Positions 1 through 8,206 of a stretch of 64,000 nucleotides of DNA are shown in pieces. The DNA comes from Palsa-504 sp963744575 (GTDB taxonomy: Bacteria; Actinomycetota; Actinomycetes; Streptosporangiales; Streptosporangiaceae): positions 62,001 to 126,000 of the forward strand of contig CAVUUF010000006.1 of the NCBI GenBank assembly GCA_963744575.1, given 5' to 3'. The notes beneath the pieces are model-generated. The model worked only from the letters and a program-made list of their open reading frames with translations. It ran no database searches and had not been told where the DNA came from. A program made the position numbers and the translations under genes. How positions within the stretch are numbered: the first letter of the stretch is position 1; each line of letters begins with the position of its first letter.

Positions 1-564
1 GTCGGCCAGGCGGCGCGGACGGGAGGTGAACTGCGGGACGGCGGAGAAGTCCGGGGCGAGAAAGGGGTTCGCCAGTTGCCGGGAGGTCACCGACTGCGGC
101 ACGACCCGCCGCTCCGAGCCGGCGGAAGCGGCCCCGGTCTCCGTCGGCGCGATCTCTTCGGGCGCCGTCTCGATGCCGAGGTCCCGCGCCATCTCCCGCT
201 TCAGCGACCGGGCCGCGTCGGAGACGCCGGAGCCCTCGGCGAGCAGCGCCAGTAGCCCAGCGTCCCGGACGGCGGTCGTCGCGAGGATGGCCGCGATGCC
301 GTCCAGGCGCTTGAGCTGCTCAGCCCGGCGACTGCCGGTTCCGGCCGCCGCCCGGACGCGAGCGCGCTCGTCCCGCAGCAGCAGGGCGACGGCCTGGAAC
401 TTCGTCCGCACGGCAGGCGTCACGCGGCCGCGCCGGGCGGCCGCCTCGACCTCACCGACGGTCCGGGCGAGCACCGAGACGACGTCGCCGCGGTGGCGGA
501 CGCGTCGCTGCTTCCGCGGGGCGGTACGGCGAGCGCCCGCCTGGCGCTGGCCTGGTCGAGCCAC
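1..564 (-). CDS. Unrecognised protein, N-terminal 188 codons; runs off the left edge
   Basis: An open minus-strand frame starts at GTG 564-562, preceded by a strong AGGAGGAG ribosome binding site with three bases between it and the start, and stays open to base 1. The first 35 residues are very basic (Arg/Lys/Gln-rich). They are followed by a predicted all-helical stretch rich in Ala, Arg and Leu (about residues 35-115), then a Thr/Glu/Ala-rich linker and a segment ending SRQLANPFLAPDFSAVPQ. I do not recognise the family, and the C-terminal part lies outside the window. Codon use and the ribosome binding site support it as a real gene; the plus-strand reading frame over the same bases is its shadow. 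Confidence 0.6.
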   Translation of the reverse strand, partial: MARPGQRQAGARRTAPRKQRRVRHRGDVVSVLARTVGEVEAAARRGRVTPAVRTKFQAVALLLRDERARVRAAAGTGSRRAEQLKRLDGIAAILATTAVRDAGLLALLAEGSGVSDAARSLKREMARDLGIETAPEEIAPTETGAASAGSERRVVPQSVTSRQLANPFLAPDFSAVPQFTSRPRRLAD

Positions 565-1404
565 AGACTCCTCCTCTGGAATGCCGGGGCACGGTGGCCA
601 CGGCAGCATGCCGCACAGTCCCTCGGCCGGGGCGAGGAACGTCCCGAGCACAGGGCCTGGTGCTTCGAACGCCGAGCCGACTCGCGGATCTCCAACGATC
701 GACGCAGCGGGCCCCCGGCAAGCGTCCTATGCGGACCCGGAGCCGCCGGTGGGTGGGCTGGTGACCACGGCACGGGGAAAGTCATCGTCGGACGACCGGC
801 TCGGTTCTTGGGTACCGCTCATGTTAACGCGTGCGAGGGCGCATAATTCCCGGCCGTGCCATTGGTGAACGTCCTCAATTGCCGCGAGCGGTGCGGTGTT
901 GCCTGCCAGCGGGCTTCCAGCGCTTTGGGCAGGCGGCGGTTTGGTCTAGCGCCGGAGCGAGGATGCCCAGGCCGGGACGCCGCCGTGGCAGGCGCTGGGT
1001 GTTCCGGCGGCACCCTGCAGCTGGCGGACGCCGAGTAGCGCCCGGTGATCTGCAGCGGCATTCGGCGCAGCTACACGCCGCTCGTATCCGGCATCGAATG
1101 CGCCGCAATCGGCCGGAGGCGATTGTGCCGCGAGTCACTCCGCGTTACCACATCAGCAGGCGTTGACGCGAGAGAACGCTATGCGCGCCGGCCCAGTCGG
1201 CCGCTGCGGCCATCGGTGCCGCACCGAAGGAATGTTATGCCTGCATGTCGAGATCGTGGACAGCCTGCTTAGGTGAGGGCGGCGAGCGGCGGGCCCGCGG
1301 CTGCGGGGCTCGCCGCTGCTCGACCAGACCGCCGTTGTTGGCTGGTCAGAGGCCCGGGAAGGGCGGCGCGGCTATCAGCTGACCATGAGCCCTTGGGTGA
1401 ACCG
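565..1404. other. Gene-poor stretch
   Basis: Several short open frames exist on both strands, but none has a convincing start site, actinomycete-like codon bias or a recognisable domain. GC is locally lower than in the flanking genes (for example around 820-850 and 1120-1240). It probably holds the promoter of the leftward gene starting at 564 and the decayed tail of the gene that follows. Confidence 0.4.
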
Positions 1405-2159
1405 CTACCCGGCGGTGGTCCACTGACGTCCATTCGCCGTGGTGATCCGCTGGAAATCCAGGCCCGGGAAGTGGGTCATGCCGATGGACACGTTGCACCC
1501 CTGCAGGGCCGTGAGGAGCTCCTCGCGTGCCTGCAGTGCCCGCTCGGGCTCGGTCTCGGAAAGGAACGAGATGCCCTGGTCATTTAGCTGCAGTGGATGG
1601 TGGACGACGTCTCCGAGCAGGTAGGCAGCCTTACCTCGGAAGACACGCGGCCCACGTAGTGACCGGGAGTGTGGCCAGGGCTGTGATGTGCGCTGACACC
1701 CGGCGCGAGCTCGACGGTGGCCGCGTCGATCGGTCGGAGCACCCCCGCGGCCTCGGCGACCGCAAGCCCCCTCCTGCCCTCGAGCTCGCCGGGCGCGGGG
1801 GCCACTGGCGGCGTCTGCCACTCCACGGCACCGCACATGACCACCGCGTTGGGAAAGAACGGAACATCACCAGGGGCGACCCACCCGATATGGTCGGCGT
1901 GCAGATGAGTGAGGAAGACAGTGGTGATATCGGCCGGCGCGACACCGGCTGCAGCCAGCGCGCCGGGCAGCAGCCCTCCTGCGGCAATCGACTCCGGCGG
2001 ATCCGTGAGCCCGGCCGCGGCGGCAATATCGTCGGGGAACGGGATGCTGGACGGCCCGAGGCCAGCATCCACGAGAACGGTCAGGCCCGGCGACCCGGAC
2101 GTGGTCATCTGCGTGGGAACCGACCACGCCACCCACACCGCGCCTGGCTCGCCCCGCAC
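1405..2159 (-). pseudogene. Metallo-beta-lactamase-fold hydrolase, frameshifted
   Basis: The first frame (2159 to about 1640) carries the zinc-binding signature THLHADHIGW and, further on, GHTPGHYVGRVSSE, both diagnostic of the metallo-beta-lactamase fold. Just after GRVSSE the coding sense moves to another frame, which continues GKAAYLLGDVVHHPLQ and ends at 1405 with the usual C-terminal region (MTHFPGLDFQR). One indel near 1640 therefore splits the gene. The start is also doubtful: the GTG at 2159 lies in a 14-bp tandem duplication and the usual N-terminal beta strands seem short. The family covers lactonases and thiolesterases; the substrate cannot be told. Confidence 0.75.
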
Positions 2160-2174
2160 TGCTCGCCCCGCACT
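2147..2174. repeat. 14-bp perfect tandem duplication at a gene junction
   Basis: GCTCGCCCCGCACT occurs twice head to tail (2147-2160 and 2161-2174). It lies exactly where the minus-strand hydrolase fragment meets the plus-strand remnant beginning at 2162, so it may mark the joint of an old rearrangement. Confidence 0.8.
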
Positions 2175-2461
2175 ACCCGCCCTACTGGCACTACGACATC
2201 CTCCAGGCGCTGCTGGTCCTGTCCCGGATGGGCCAGGCCGGCGATCCCCGCACCAGCGACGCCCTTGACGAGCTCGAGCGGCGGCGCCTGCCCGACGGCC
2301 GCTGGCAACCCGGCGGCCGCTGATGGAAACCGCCCGGCAGCACTGTCACCCCCGAAGTCGTGGACTGGGGCCGGTCAGGACCGAACGAGATGATCACGCT
2401 GAACGCGCTGCGCGCGCTGAAAGCCGCCGGACGCCTGGCCCCACCCGCCATCCGAACCTGA
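2162..2461 (+). pseudogene. C-terminal remnant of an unnamed conserved protein, with internal stop
   Basis: From 2162 the frame reads LAPHYPPYWHYDILQALLVL, then ERRRLPDGRWQPGGR, a TGA stop at 2321-2323, and continues in the same frame WKPPGS...VVDWGRSGPNEMITLNALRALKAAG to a stop at 2461. Both halves look like one protein C-terminus, in which a Trp codon (TGG) has become TGA. The WHYD/DGRW/GPNEMITLNAL pattern resembles conserved actinobacterial proteins with alpha/alpha-toroid (prenyltransferase-like) repeats; that assignment is from memory and tentative. There is no start or N-terminal half, so this is a dead fragment. Confidence 0.6.
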
Positions 2462-2527
2462 ACCCCGCCGGACATCACCCGCTCCCGCCCCACACAAAGC
2501 GGCGAACGTTGCCCGCTACGGCACTAG

Positions 2528-2541
2528 CGGTAGTTTGTTAA
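2528..2541 (+). repeat. Left terminal inverted repeat of the IS701 element
   Basis: CGGTAGTTTGTTAA. It matches the inverted right end at 13 of 14 bases. The TAA stop of the proper transposase frame (2540-2538) lies inside it. Confidence 0.85.
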
Positions 2542-3969
2542 TTACGGAGGTAGAGGTGCAGGCCGCAGCCTGCCGCGACCGAGTTGATCAGAGCTTGCAG
2601 TTGCGGGGGCGGGGGCGCATTTGACCATTCCTGCCACCAGCGCTGCAGCGCGATCCAGGGGGAAAGCCAGGCGCGTACCGCCCGGATCGCCCGGGGCCAG
2701 GACGGCGCTGGCAGCGGTGCGGCGGCGCGCGGCCCCCCTCTCTCGGCGGCCGGGCTCTGGCCGCGGCGCCGCAGTGTCGTGCTGCGGCGGGTTTTCGCCG
2801 AACCAGGCGTCCCAGCAGAAGCAGAACGCGCAGTTGACCAGGGCCTGGTGCCGCCGGATCGCGGTGTCCGAGCGGACCTGGAAGTCGGCCCAGCCCAGCT
2901 GGTCCTTGACCTGCTTGTAGCTCTGCTCGATCCAGTGCCGGATGCCGTAGATCCGGGTGATCTCGGCCAGGTCCGCCGGCGGGTGCGGGCTGTCTGCCTC
3001 GCGCGGGCCGCCGGGGCGGGGCAGGTTGGTGGCCAGGTACCAGGTGGCCTTGTCCGGCAGGGTGCCCGGGTCGGCGGTGGCCACAACCAGGCGGGTGAAG
3101 CCGTCCGGTCCCCACCAGCCCAGCGTCGCGTCGGCGGCGTACCAGGTCTCGGTGTGCCCGTCCCGGAAGGTCCGGGTCACCGCCTGCCAGTCGCCGGGAT
3201 CGGCGGGCCCGTGCCAGGCCAGCGCGCGGGCGGCGTCCGCGGGAGTGTAGGCATCGGCGCCGTAGGCCCAGGTGCCGTGGCGGGGTTTGAGGGCCATCAC
3301 GAACGGCAGCCCGGCCTCGGCGAGCTCGCTGCGGAACCCGTCCTGGTCCCCGTACGCGCTGTCGGCGGCCACCGCGCGGAACACGAACCCCGCGGCCCTG
3401 GCCCTGACCGCCAGGTCCGCGCCGATCGCCAGCTTGGTGCGGAACGCCGGATCGCTCTTCCCCTTCGCGAAGTGCCGGGCGGGGGTGTAGGGCACCGCAT
3501 GCACCGGGTAATACAGCCGTTCGTCAGCCCACACCGTGGTGACGGTGACCACCCCGTTGTCGGTCTTGCCGTACCGGCCCAGCCACTGATGCCCCACGTG
3601 CGCGGTTTTGGTGCCGTCCTTGCGGTCCCCGCTGTCATCGATCACCAGCACCCCGCCGCCGTGCGGGGCGGTCGCCGGATCCGCGAGCAGCAGCTCCTGC
3701 CGGCGGGCGTTAACCTTCTCCGCGTCCCACCGGGATTCGGAGAGGAAGAACTGCAGCCGCTGCACCGCCGGATGCTGCGCCCCGGTCACCGGCTCGGCCC
3801 CGGCCAGCGCCGTCAGCGTCTTGTTCCGGTCCCGCGGCGCCAGCAGCCCGGCCAGGTAGTCCCGGAACCCCCGCCGCTGCGCCAAAGAGCCGAACAAGTC
3901 ATCAAACCGCGCCGCATACCCCTCCAAGGGGCCCGGCGCCGCGGGACATGGCCGGCGTCGCGTCATCAC
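2538..3969 (-). pseudogene. IS701-family DDE transposase, frameshifted near its C-terminus
   Basis: Reads from ATG 3969 (MMTRRRPCP). DDE residues are visible: the first Asp in VLVIDDSGDRKDG, the second in AVAADSAYGDQDG, and the Glu in HWIEQSYKQVKDQLGW. After GENPPQHDTAAPRPEP the open frame runs on to a basic, unrelated tail ending at 2542. The normal family C-terminus (RAVRAWLSPWIALQRWW ... HLYLRN) is found in a different frame that ends at 2538. The shift lies at about 2700-2790, a stretch that includes a run of six C at about 2731-2736. All three catalytic residues lie before it, so a protein with a changed tail could still be made, but loss of activity is more likely. Confidence 0.85.
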
Positions 3970-4026
3970 ACACCCCTGAGCACGTCACGACACTACTCCC
4001 CGGCATACCGCGAACCCGCTCCAAGG

Positions 4027-4040
4027 TCAACAAACTACCG
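4027..4040 (-). repeat. Right terminal inverted repeat of the IS701 element
   Basis: Read on the minus strand it is CGGTAGTTTGTTGA, one mismatch from the left end. It is followed by CTAG and then directly by the TTA that is the stop codon of the adjacent PEBP gene. Confidence 0.85.
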
Positions 4041-4044
4041 CTAG

Positions 4045-4674
4045 TTAAGCGACGAGCGGGAGCCGGAACTTGCCGATGGTGCTGGTGGCGCCGACCACAT
4101 CCGGGGAAATCTCGGCGATGAGCTTGGAGAAGGTGATGTGCGTTCCGGCTATGTGCGCCACCGACAGGGCGTACACGGTGAAGATGTAGTGGTGAACCTG
4201 ACCATCGGGCGGCGGGCACGGGCCGCCGTACCCGACCGTGCCGAAGTCGTTCGTTCCCTCGCTGAACGGGTTGCTGCCATGCCCGTGCAGCGTGGTGACC
4301 CGACGCGGGATGTTGTACACGATCCAGTGGTGGAAGCCGCCCGCCACCGGGGCGTCCACGTCGGTGATCGTGAACGCGAAGCTCTTGGTCCCGGCCGGGA
4401 CGTTGTACCAGTGCAGCATCGGCGCGAGGTTCTGTCCGCTGCACCCGGAACCGGCCGATCCCGGACCGCCGAACTCAGCACTGACCGGCAAGAAGGTGTC
4501 CTCCCGGAAGTCGGGACTGACGATCGTGAACGGGTGGAAGTGCATCGGCGAGGATTCGGTGACCGCGTGAGCCGCCGTAGTTGCCTGGGCCGTCACGGCG
4601 GCAGCAGTCCCTGTCAAGGACAGCGCCACTATTACCGAGCCACCGATCGCCAGGGTTCGCAACGAGATCTTCAT
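4045..4674 (-). CDS. Secreted PEBP (YbhB/YbcL-like) protein
   Basis: 209 residues. Residues 1-35 form a signal peptide (basic start, hydrophobic core, Ala-rich cleavage region). The mature part is a phosphatidylethanolamine-binding-protein fold: the ligand-site motif ITDVDAP, then HHWIVYNIP and TNDFGTVGYGGPCPP, as in bacterial YbhB/YbcL proteins. Bacterial members have no firmly known role. The start at 4674 follows GGGAGGAGAAGGCA, a good ribosome binding site. The stop codon touches the right CTAG of the IS701 element, so the frame is intact but its natural terminator has been pushed 1.5 kb away. Confidence 0.9.
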   Translation of the reverse strand: MKISLRTLAIGGSVIVALSLTGTAAAVTAQATTAAHAVTESSPMHFHPFTIVSPDFREDTFLPVSAEFGGPGSAGSGCSGQNLAPMLHWYNVPAGTKSFAFTITDVDAPVAGGFHHWIVYNIPRRVTTLHGHGSNPFSEGTNDFGTVGYGGPCPPPDGQVHHYIFTVYALSVAHIAGTHITFSKLIAEISPDVVGATSTIGKFRLPLVA

Positions 4675-5137
4675 TGCCTTCTCCTCCCGCGGGTGAGGCT
4701 GCGCGCTACCTCATCGTGAGCGCGCCTGACGAACCTTGTCCAGATTTGAAAGCCTGCGCGTCCTGTTCGATGCCATGCGCCGGGCGGCCGCGCTGCCGCC
4801 TCCAGGACCGTTCCGGCTCGCTAGCCCCGGCCCGGCCGCCTCCCGGCACCGCCGGGGAACCCGCGCCGAGCCGTCGATCCAGCGCACAGGGGAAACGTTC
4901 TCCCGTAACGCGCTGTAGTTAGCACAGGGCATCGCTTGGCACGCAAGTATCCGCCGTTATCTGGCGCGGCTGCAGTGCCCTCGGCGACCGCCAGTTGATC
5001 CGCGCAGAACCGGCCGATCTGGCGCGCGCTATGCGCAACCTACCTGGGCGGCGCACGGCTGACGAGCAGCGGCCAGTCGCCGGGGGTACGGGCGCGCGCC
5101 GACACTACCAGCCCTCGGTTTAGCGTATTTGATTCGC
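4675..5137. other. Intergenic, no gene seen
   Basis: 463 bases between the start of the PEBP gene and the end of the CehA-type gene. The short frames here lack start sites and domains. It should contain the PEBP promoter; I could not single out -10 and -35 boxes. Confidence 0.4.
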
Positions 5138-7498
5138 TCACCCGCCGCCGCGTTCGTCCAGCGCGCGCAGGGCCTCGGTGAACGGCCGCTCCAGCCAGGC
5201 GAGGTGGTCGGCCTGGCCGTGATGGTGCGTCGTGAGATGGTCGGACCTCCGGACTGCGGTGTGCCGTACGTATTCGCCGGCGCCCTCGACAAGGGTCCGG
5301 ATATAACCGATGCCTTCGGGGTCGGTCATCGTCCAGTCGCCGCCGCAGGCGAGGTAGACCGGCGAGGTGTGGGCGAACACCCGGCGGCCCCATTCATCGA
5401 GGTGGTAATCGATGCCGAACGCCCTGCAGGCTATCCACGAGTTGCCGTCGATCCGCAGTTCCTCGTTGATTTCGGCCTGCCGTCCGCCGTTGGCTTCTGC
5501 CCTGGCAATGACCTCGCCGTTACGCACGACTTCGAGCGATCGGAGCGGGAAGATGCTGCACACCGCGGCGCGGACGCTGACCGTTCCCGGCCCGGATAGC
5601 TCGACGGTACCGCCGGGCTCGCACCCGTCGACCGAGAGCGTCAGCAGCGGCCCGCCGGAAAGGAACGTGCGACCCGACCGTACCGCCCGGCACCAGGCCT
5701 CATAGCTGAACTCCTCGTCCAGCCGCGCGTACGTGCGGTACAGGCCGACTGGCACGGCGCTCGACATCTTGTCCGTGCCGCCGACGAGCGGCAGCCGGTA
5801 GCCGCTGTTCAGGTACCGGTAGTATTCGAGCATCGCGTCGTCGGAATGGGCCAGCATCTCGACGGCGTCGGCTCGGCCGGTCGCGACGAGAACGGCCGGC
5901 TCGCCGTTCGGATTCGGGAAGTGCGCGGCGACGACGGTGCCGCCCTGGGCGTGCGTCCGGTCGGCCCAGTCGCTCAGCGTCGCGTCCAGCGCGCCGCCGA
6001 GTTCGGCCTCGTCGGGACCATCGCTGCACCACGGCATGACCGGTTCTTTCAGGTTCCACAGGACCAGGTGGCCGAGCGCATGCTGCCGGTTTTCCTGGCC
6101 GACATACGTCACGTAGCCGCCGCCGTCGACGACGCTGGGCCGGCCGGAGAAATCCTCGGTATTGGTGAACAGCGCGCCCCACTGCGTCTGCAGCAAATTG
6201 ACGACACGCAGATCCTCGCCTCTTTGCTCGAGCTGAGCGCCCGGGGTCGACAGGAAATGCACATGCGAGTCGCCCGACCACCATCCTTCTGAAGCCATGT
6301 CAGCGACGCGCCCGATCCGCAGCATCAGGTCTCGCTGGCCCGGGTCGATCCGCACGGCCTGCCGGAGCGGCTCGTATTCGAACCCGCGCGCGACGTCCAC
6401 CACGACGTCGCCTCGTGGCAGCCAACCCTGGCAGGTGCCGTCGATATAGGCGTAGCTGCGCTGCCCCAGCCGGACGTCACCGCCAACGTCGTAATGCCAG
6501 CTGCCGAGATTTTGCGTGACGTGATTGTGGTGGCCGTGCGGCTGGTAGGGAATCCCCCCGGCCGAACGGAAATGGACCCGGCACGGCACCGGCCGGCCGG
6601 TCGCGTCGTCGACCACGCTGACATGCACCCAGTTGCGGCCCTCTTCCACCAGCTCAAGGGTGACCCGGCCGGCATCCGCCCGCCCGTCACGTTCCACGTC
6701 AGCCCAGCGCACCCGGCCGAGCTCGGTGCCGCCCTGCCGGACCGTGACGGTGGCCGACGGCAGCGCGGCGACCGACGTATAAGCGGACGTTCCCTCGGTC
6801 GCTCCCCAGCCGGCCCGGTCGTCCTCGCCGGGCAGCGGCTGCGGATAGGTCGCGACACCCCGGTCCACCTCGATATCCAGGACGCCGTTCCGCCCGTCCT
6901 TCGCCACCAGCCGTACCGGACGCGCCGGCGCCCGGCCGAACGGGTGCTCATCAACGTCGCTGGTCGTAACGCCGGCGACGACGAATCGCCTGCCGCGCGG
7001 GATGAACTCGATCCGTTCGACTGCTCGTTCCGGATGAGGATTTTCCCAGCACCACAGGTAGTATCCGGCGGGCCATCCCATGGCGTGCTCCACCAGGCGA
7101 ACCCCGGCCTCGCCCCACCGGCCCTGGAAACGCGGCAGGTTACGATCGCTGCTATCGGTGACAGCGAGGAACGGCAGACGGCCCCACACCGGCGGCACCA
7201 CCTGGATTTCGAACCGCTCCCGGATACGCGCGACCACGACCTCGCCGCCGGCCAGGTGAAACGCATACTCCGCGACGGTCTGCCCGACAGCGTGACCGGC
7301 GGGCGCGCCCGGCTCGAGCAGCCGGTGCGCGACGATCACCCGCCGCGCCACCCGGCCGATCCCGACCGGCACCGGGACGCCGGGCAACAGCAAGCACCGT
7401 TCTTCAGACGGCGGCTCGGACCCGATCAGGAACGGCAGGCCACGCAGGTCCACCCTCCCCAGCGGGACATCACCCCGCTCATCGCCAAGAACCTCCAC
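5138..7498 (-). CDS. CehA/McbA-family metallohydrolase (PHP domain)
   Basis: 786 residues. The C-terminal half carries a PHP-type metal centre: GDSHVHF near residue 412, then conserved His/Asp-containing segments QENRQHALGHL, VVAAHFPNPNG and LVGGTDKMSS. The N-terminal 400 residues are beta-rich and probably substrate-binding or structural. The family is named after the carbaryl hydrolases CehA and McbA, which cleave carbamate esters; most members have unknown natural substrates and some may act on sugars or lipids. There is no signal peptide, so it is probably cytoplasmic. No neighbour is on the same strand with close spacing, so it looks like a single-gene unit. ATG 7498 gives a start that fits the family well (GRVDLRGLPFLIG). 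Confidence 0.8.
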   Translation of the reverse strand: MEVLGDERGDVPLGRVDLRGLPFLIGSEPPSEERCLLLPGVPVPVGIGRVARRVIVAHRLLEPGAPAGHAVGQTVAEYAFHLAGGEVVVARIRERFEIQVVPPVWGRLPFLAVTDSSDRNLPRFQGRWGEAGVRLVEHAMGWPAGYYLWCWENPHPERAVERIEFIPRGRRFVVAGVTTSDVDEHPFGRAPARPVRLVAKDGRNGVLDIEVDRGVATYPQPLPGEDDRAGWGATEGTSAYTSVAALPSATVTVRQGGTELGRVRWADVERDGRADAGRVTLELVEEGRNWVHVSVVDDATGRPVPCRVHFRSAGGIPYQPHGHHNHVTQNLGSWHYDVGGDVRLGQRSYAYIDGTCQGWLPRGDVVVDVARGFEYEPLRQAVRIDPGQRDLMLRIGRVADMASEGWWSGDSHVHFLSTPGAQLEQRGEDLRVVNLLQTQWGALFTNTEDFSGRPSVVDGGGYVTYVGQENRQHALGHLVLWNLKEPVMPWCSDGPDEAELGGALDATLSDWADRTHAQGGTVVAAHFPNPNGEPAVLVATGRADAVEMLAHSDDAMLEYYRYLNSGYRLPLVGGTDKMSSAVPVGLYRTYARLDEEFSYEAWCRAVRSGRTFLSGGPLLTLSVDGCEPGGTVELSGPGTVSVRAAVCSIFPLRSLEVVRNGEVIARAEANGGRQAEINEELRIDGNSWIACRAFGIDYHLDEWGRRVFAHTSPVYLACGGDWTMTDPEGIGYIRTLVEGAGEYVRHTAVRRSDHLTTHHHGQADHLAWLERPFTEALRALDERGGG

Positions 7499-7837
7499 AC
7501 CGGCGTTGCAGGCAGCGGACAGGCTACTGACTCATAACCCGGCATGCGTCCGATCGTAGGACGCGCGGCCGGTCTGACCCCAGCCAATTTCGGCCTGCCC
7601 GGGGAAGATAATGCACTTCCCGCGGGCACCACCGCCGACGCGGGCCGCTCGCCGAAGCTATCGCCGGACCAGGCGGACGAGCTCGCCAAGCATCGCCATC
7701 TGCCCCGCACTCCGGCGAGAATGCCAGGCGACGGCCGAATGGGCACGTTGTGTGATGGCCTGCGGGGATTGGCTGGATGGCCATCGCCTGGGGAGCCGGA
7801 GGTCAGGTAACCAGGGATCGGCGGCTGGCTGGTCGCT
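7499..7837. other. Intergenic with one copy of a dispersed repeat
   Basis: No gene supported. It contains copy A of a ~55-bp repeat (7727-7782) also found at 14312-14366. Confidence 0.5.
7727..7782. repeat. Dispersed ~55-bp repeat, copy A
   Basis: Shares with 14312-14366 the stretch GGCGACGG(C/G)CGAATGGGCACG, then TTG-GTG-TGGCC and GG-TGGCTGGATGGCC, with a few substitutions and one length change. Both copies are intergenic. Similarity fades at both edges, so each is a discrete unit. Confidence 0.75.
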
Positions 7838-8206
7838 GTGCTCGCGTCCGGCGACCTAGAGCAGATCGCCACGTGGAGCACGGGCTGGTTCACCGAGCAG
7901 GCCGGCCACTCCGCCCACCAGACGCGCACCTCGATCGCGGCCTACGCCGCGCTCGCCGCCACCGGCCCGTACCAGGTCACCGCCTCGTTCTACGAACCCA
8001 TCCCGGCCCGGATCGCCGGGTTCGCCGTCACCGCCGACGGCGCATTCGGCGGCTTCTTCGCCGCCCAGGCCGCCGAACGCGATGTCATCGCCCAGGCCGG
8101 CCAGCTGCTCGAGGCCGCCGCGGCCGGTGGTAAAAACGGACGGAGGGGGCCGGCCGCAGCGACCGGGATAGGCTGGCCATCCCCCCGCGACGACTGGGGT
8201 GAATCG
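7838..8206 (+). CDS. Unrecognised coding-like segment in frame with the P450
   Basis: A GTG-started frame of about 123 codons with good actinomycete codon bias (IATWSTGWFTEQAGHSAHQ ... GGFFAAQAAERDVIAQ) that runs without a stop straight into the P450 gene. P450s of this type do not carry such an N-terminal domain, and the P450 has its own ATG. The segment is therefore either the 3' remnant of another gene that lost its stop by deletion, or a small gene whose stop is missing. I do not recognise the family. Confidence 0.4.

Larger units (their letters stand above)
2524..4044 (-). mobile_element. IS701-family insertion sequence
   Basis: About 1.5 kb, bounded by inverted repeats CGGTAGTTTGTT(A/G)A (2528-2541 and, inverted, 4027-4040) and flanked on both sides by CTAG (2524-2527 and 4041-4044), the typical IS701 target duplication. 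It holds one transposase frame on the minus strand, broken by a frameshift. The right end abuts the stop codon of the PEBP gene. The near-identical ends suggest a fairly recent insertion. Confidence 0.9.

Noticed and set aside
26..868. Plus-strand open frame of 280 codons
   Set aside because: Ser/Arg/Thr-rich shadow of the real minus-strand gene 1-564; no start site or domain.
2584..4044. Plus-strand frame of 486 codons across the IS element
   Set aside because: Antisense of the transposase; Gly/Arg/Val-rich without features.
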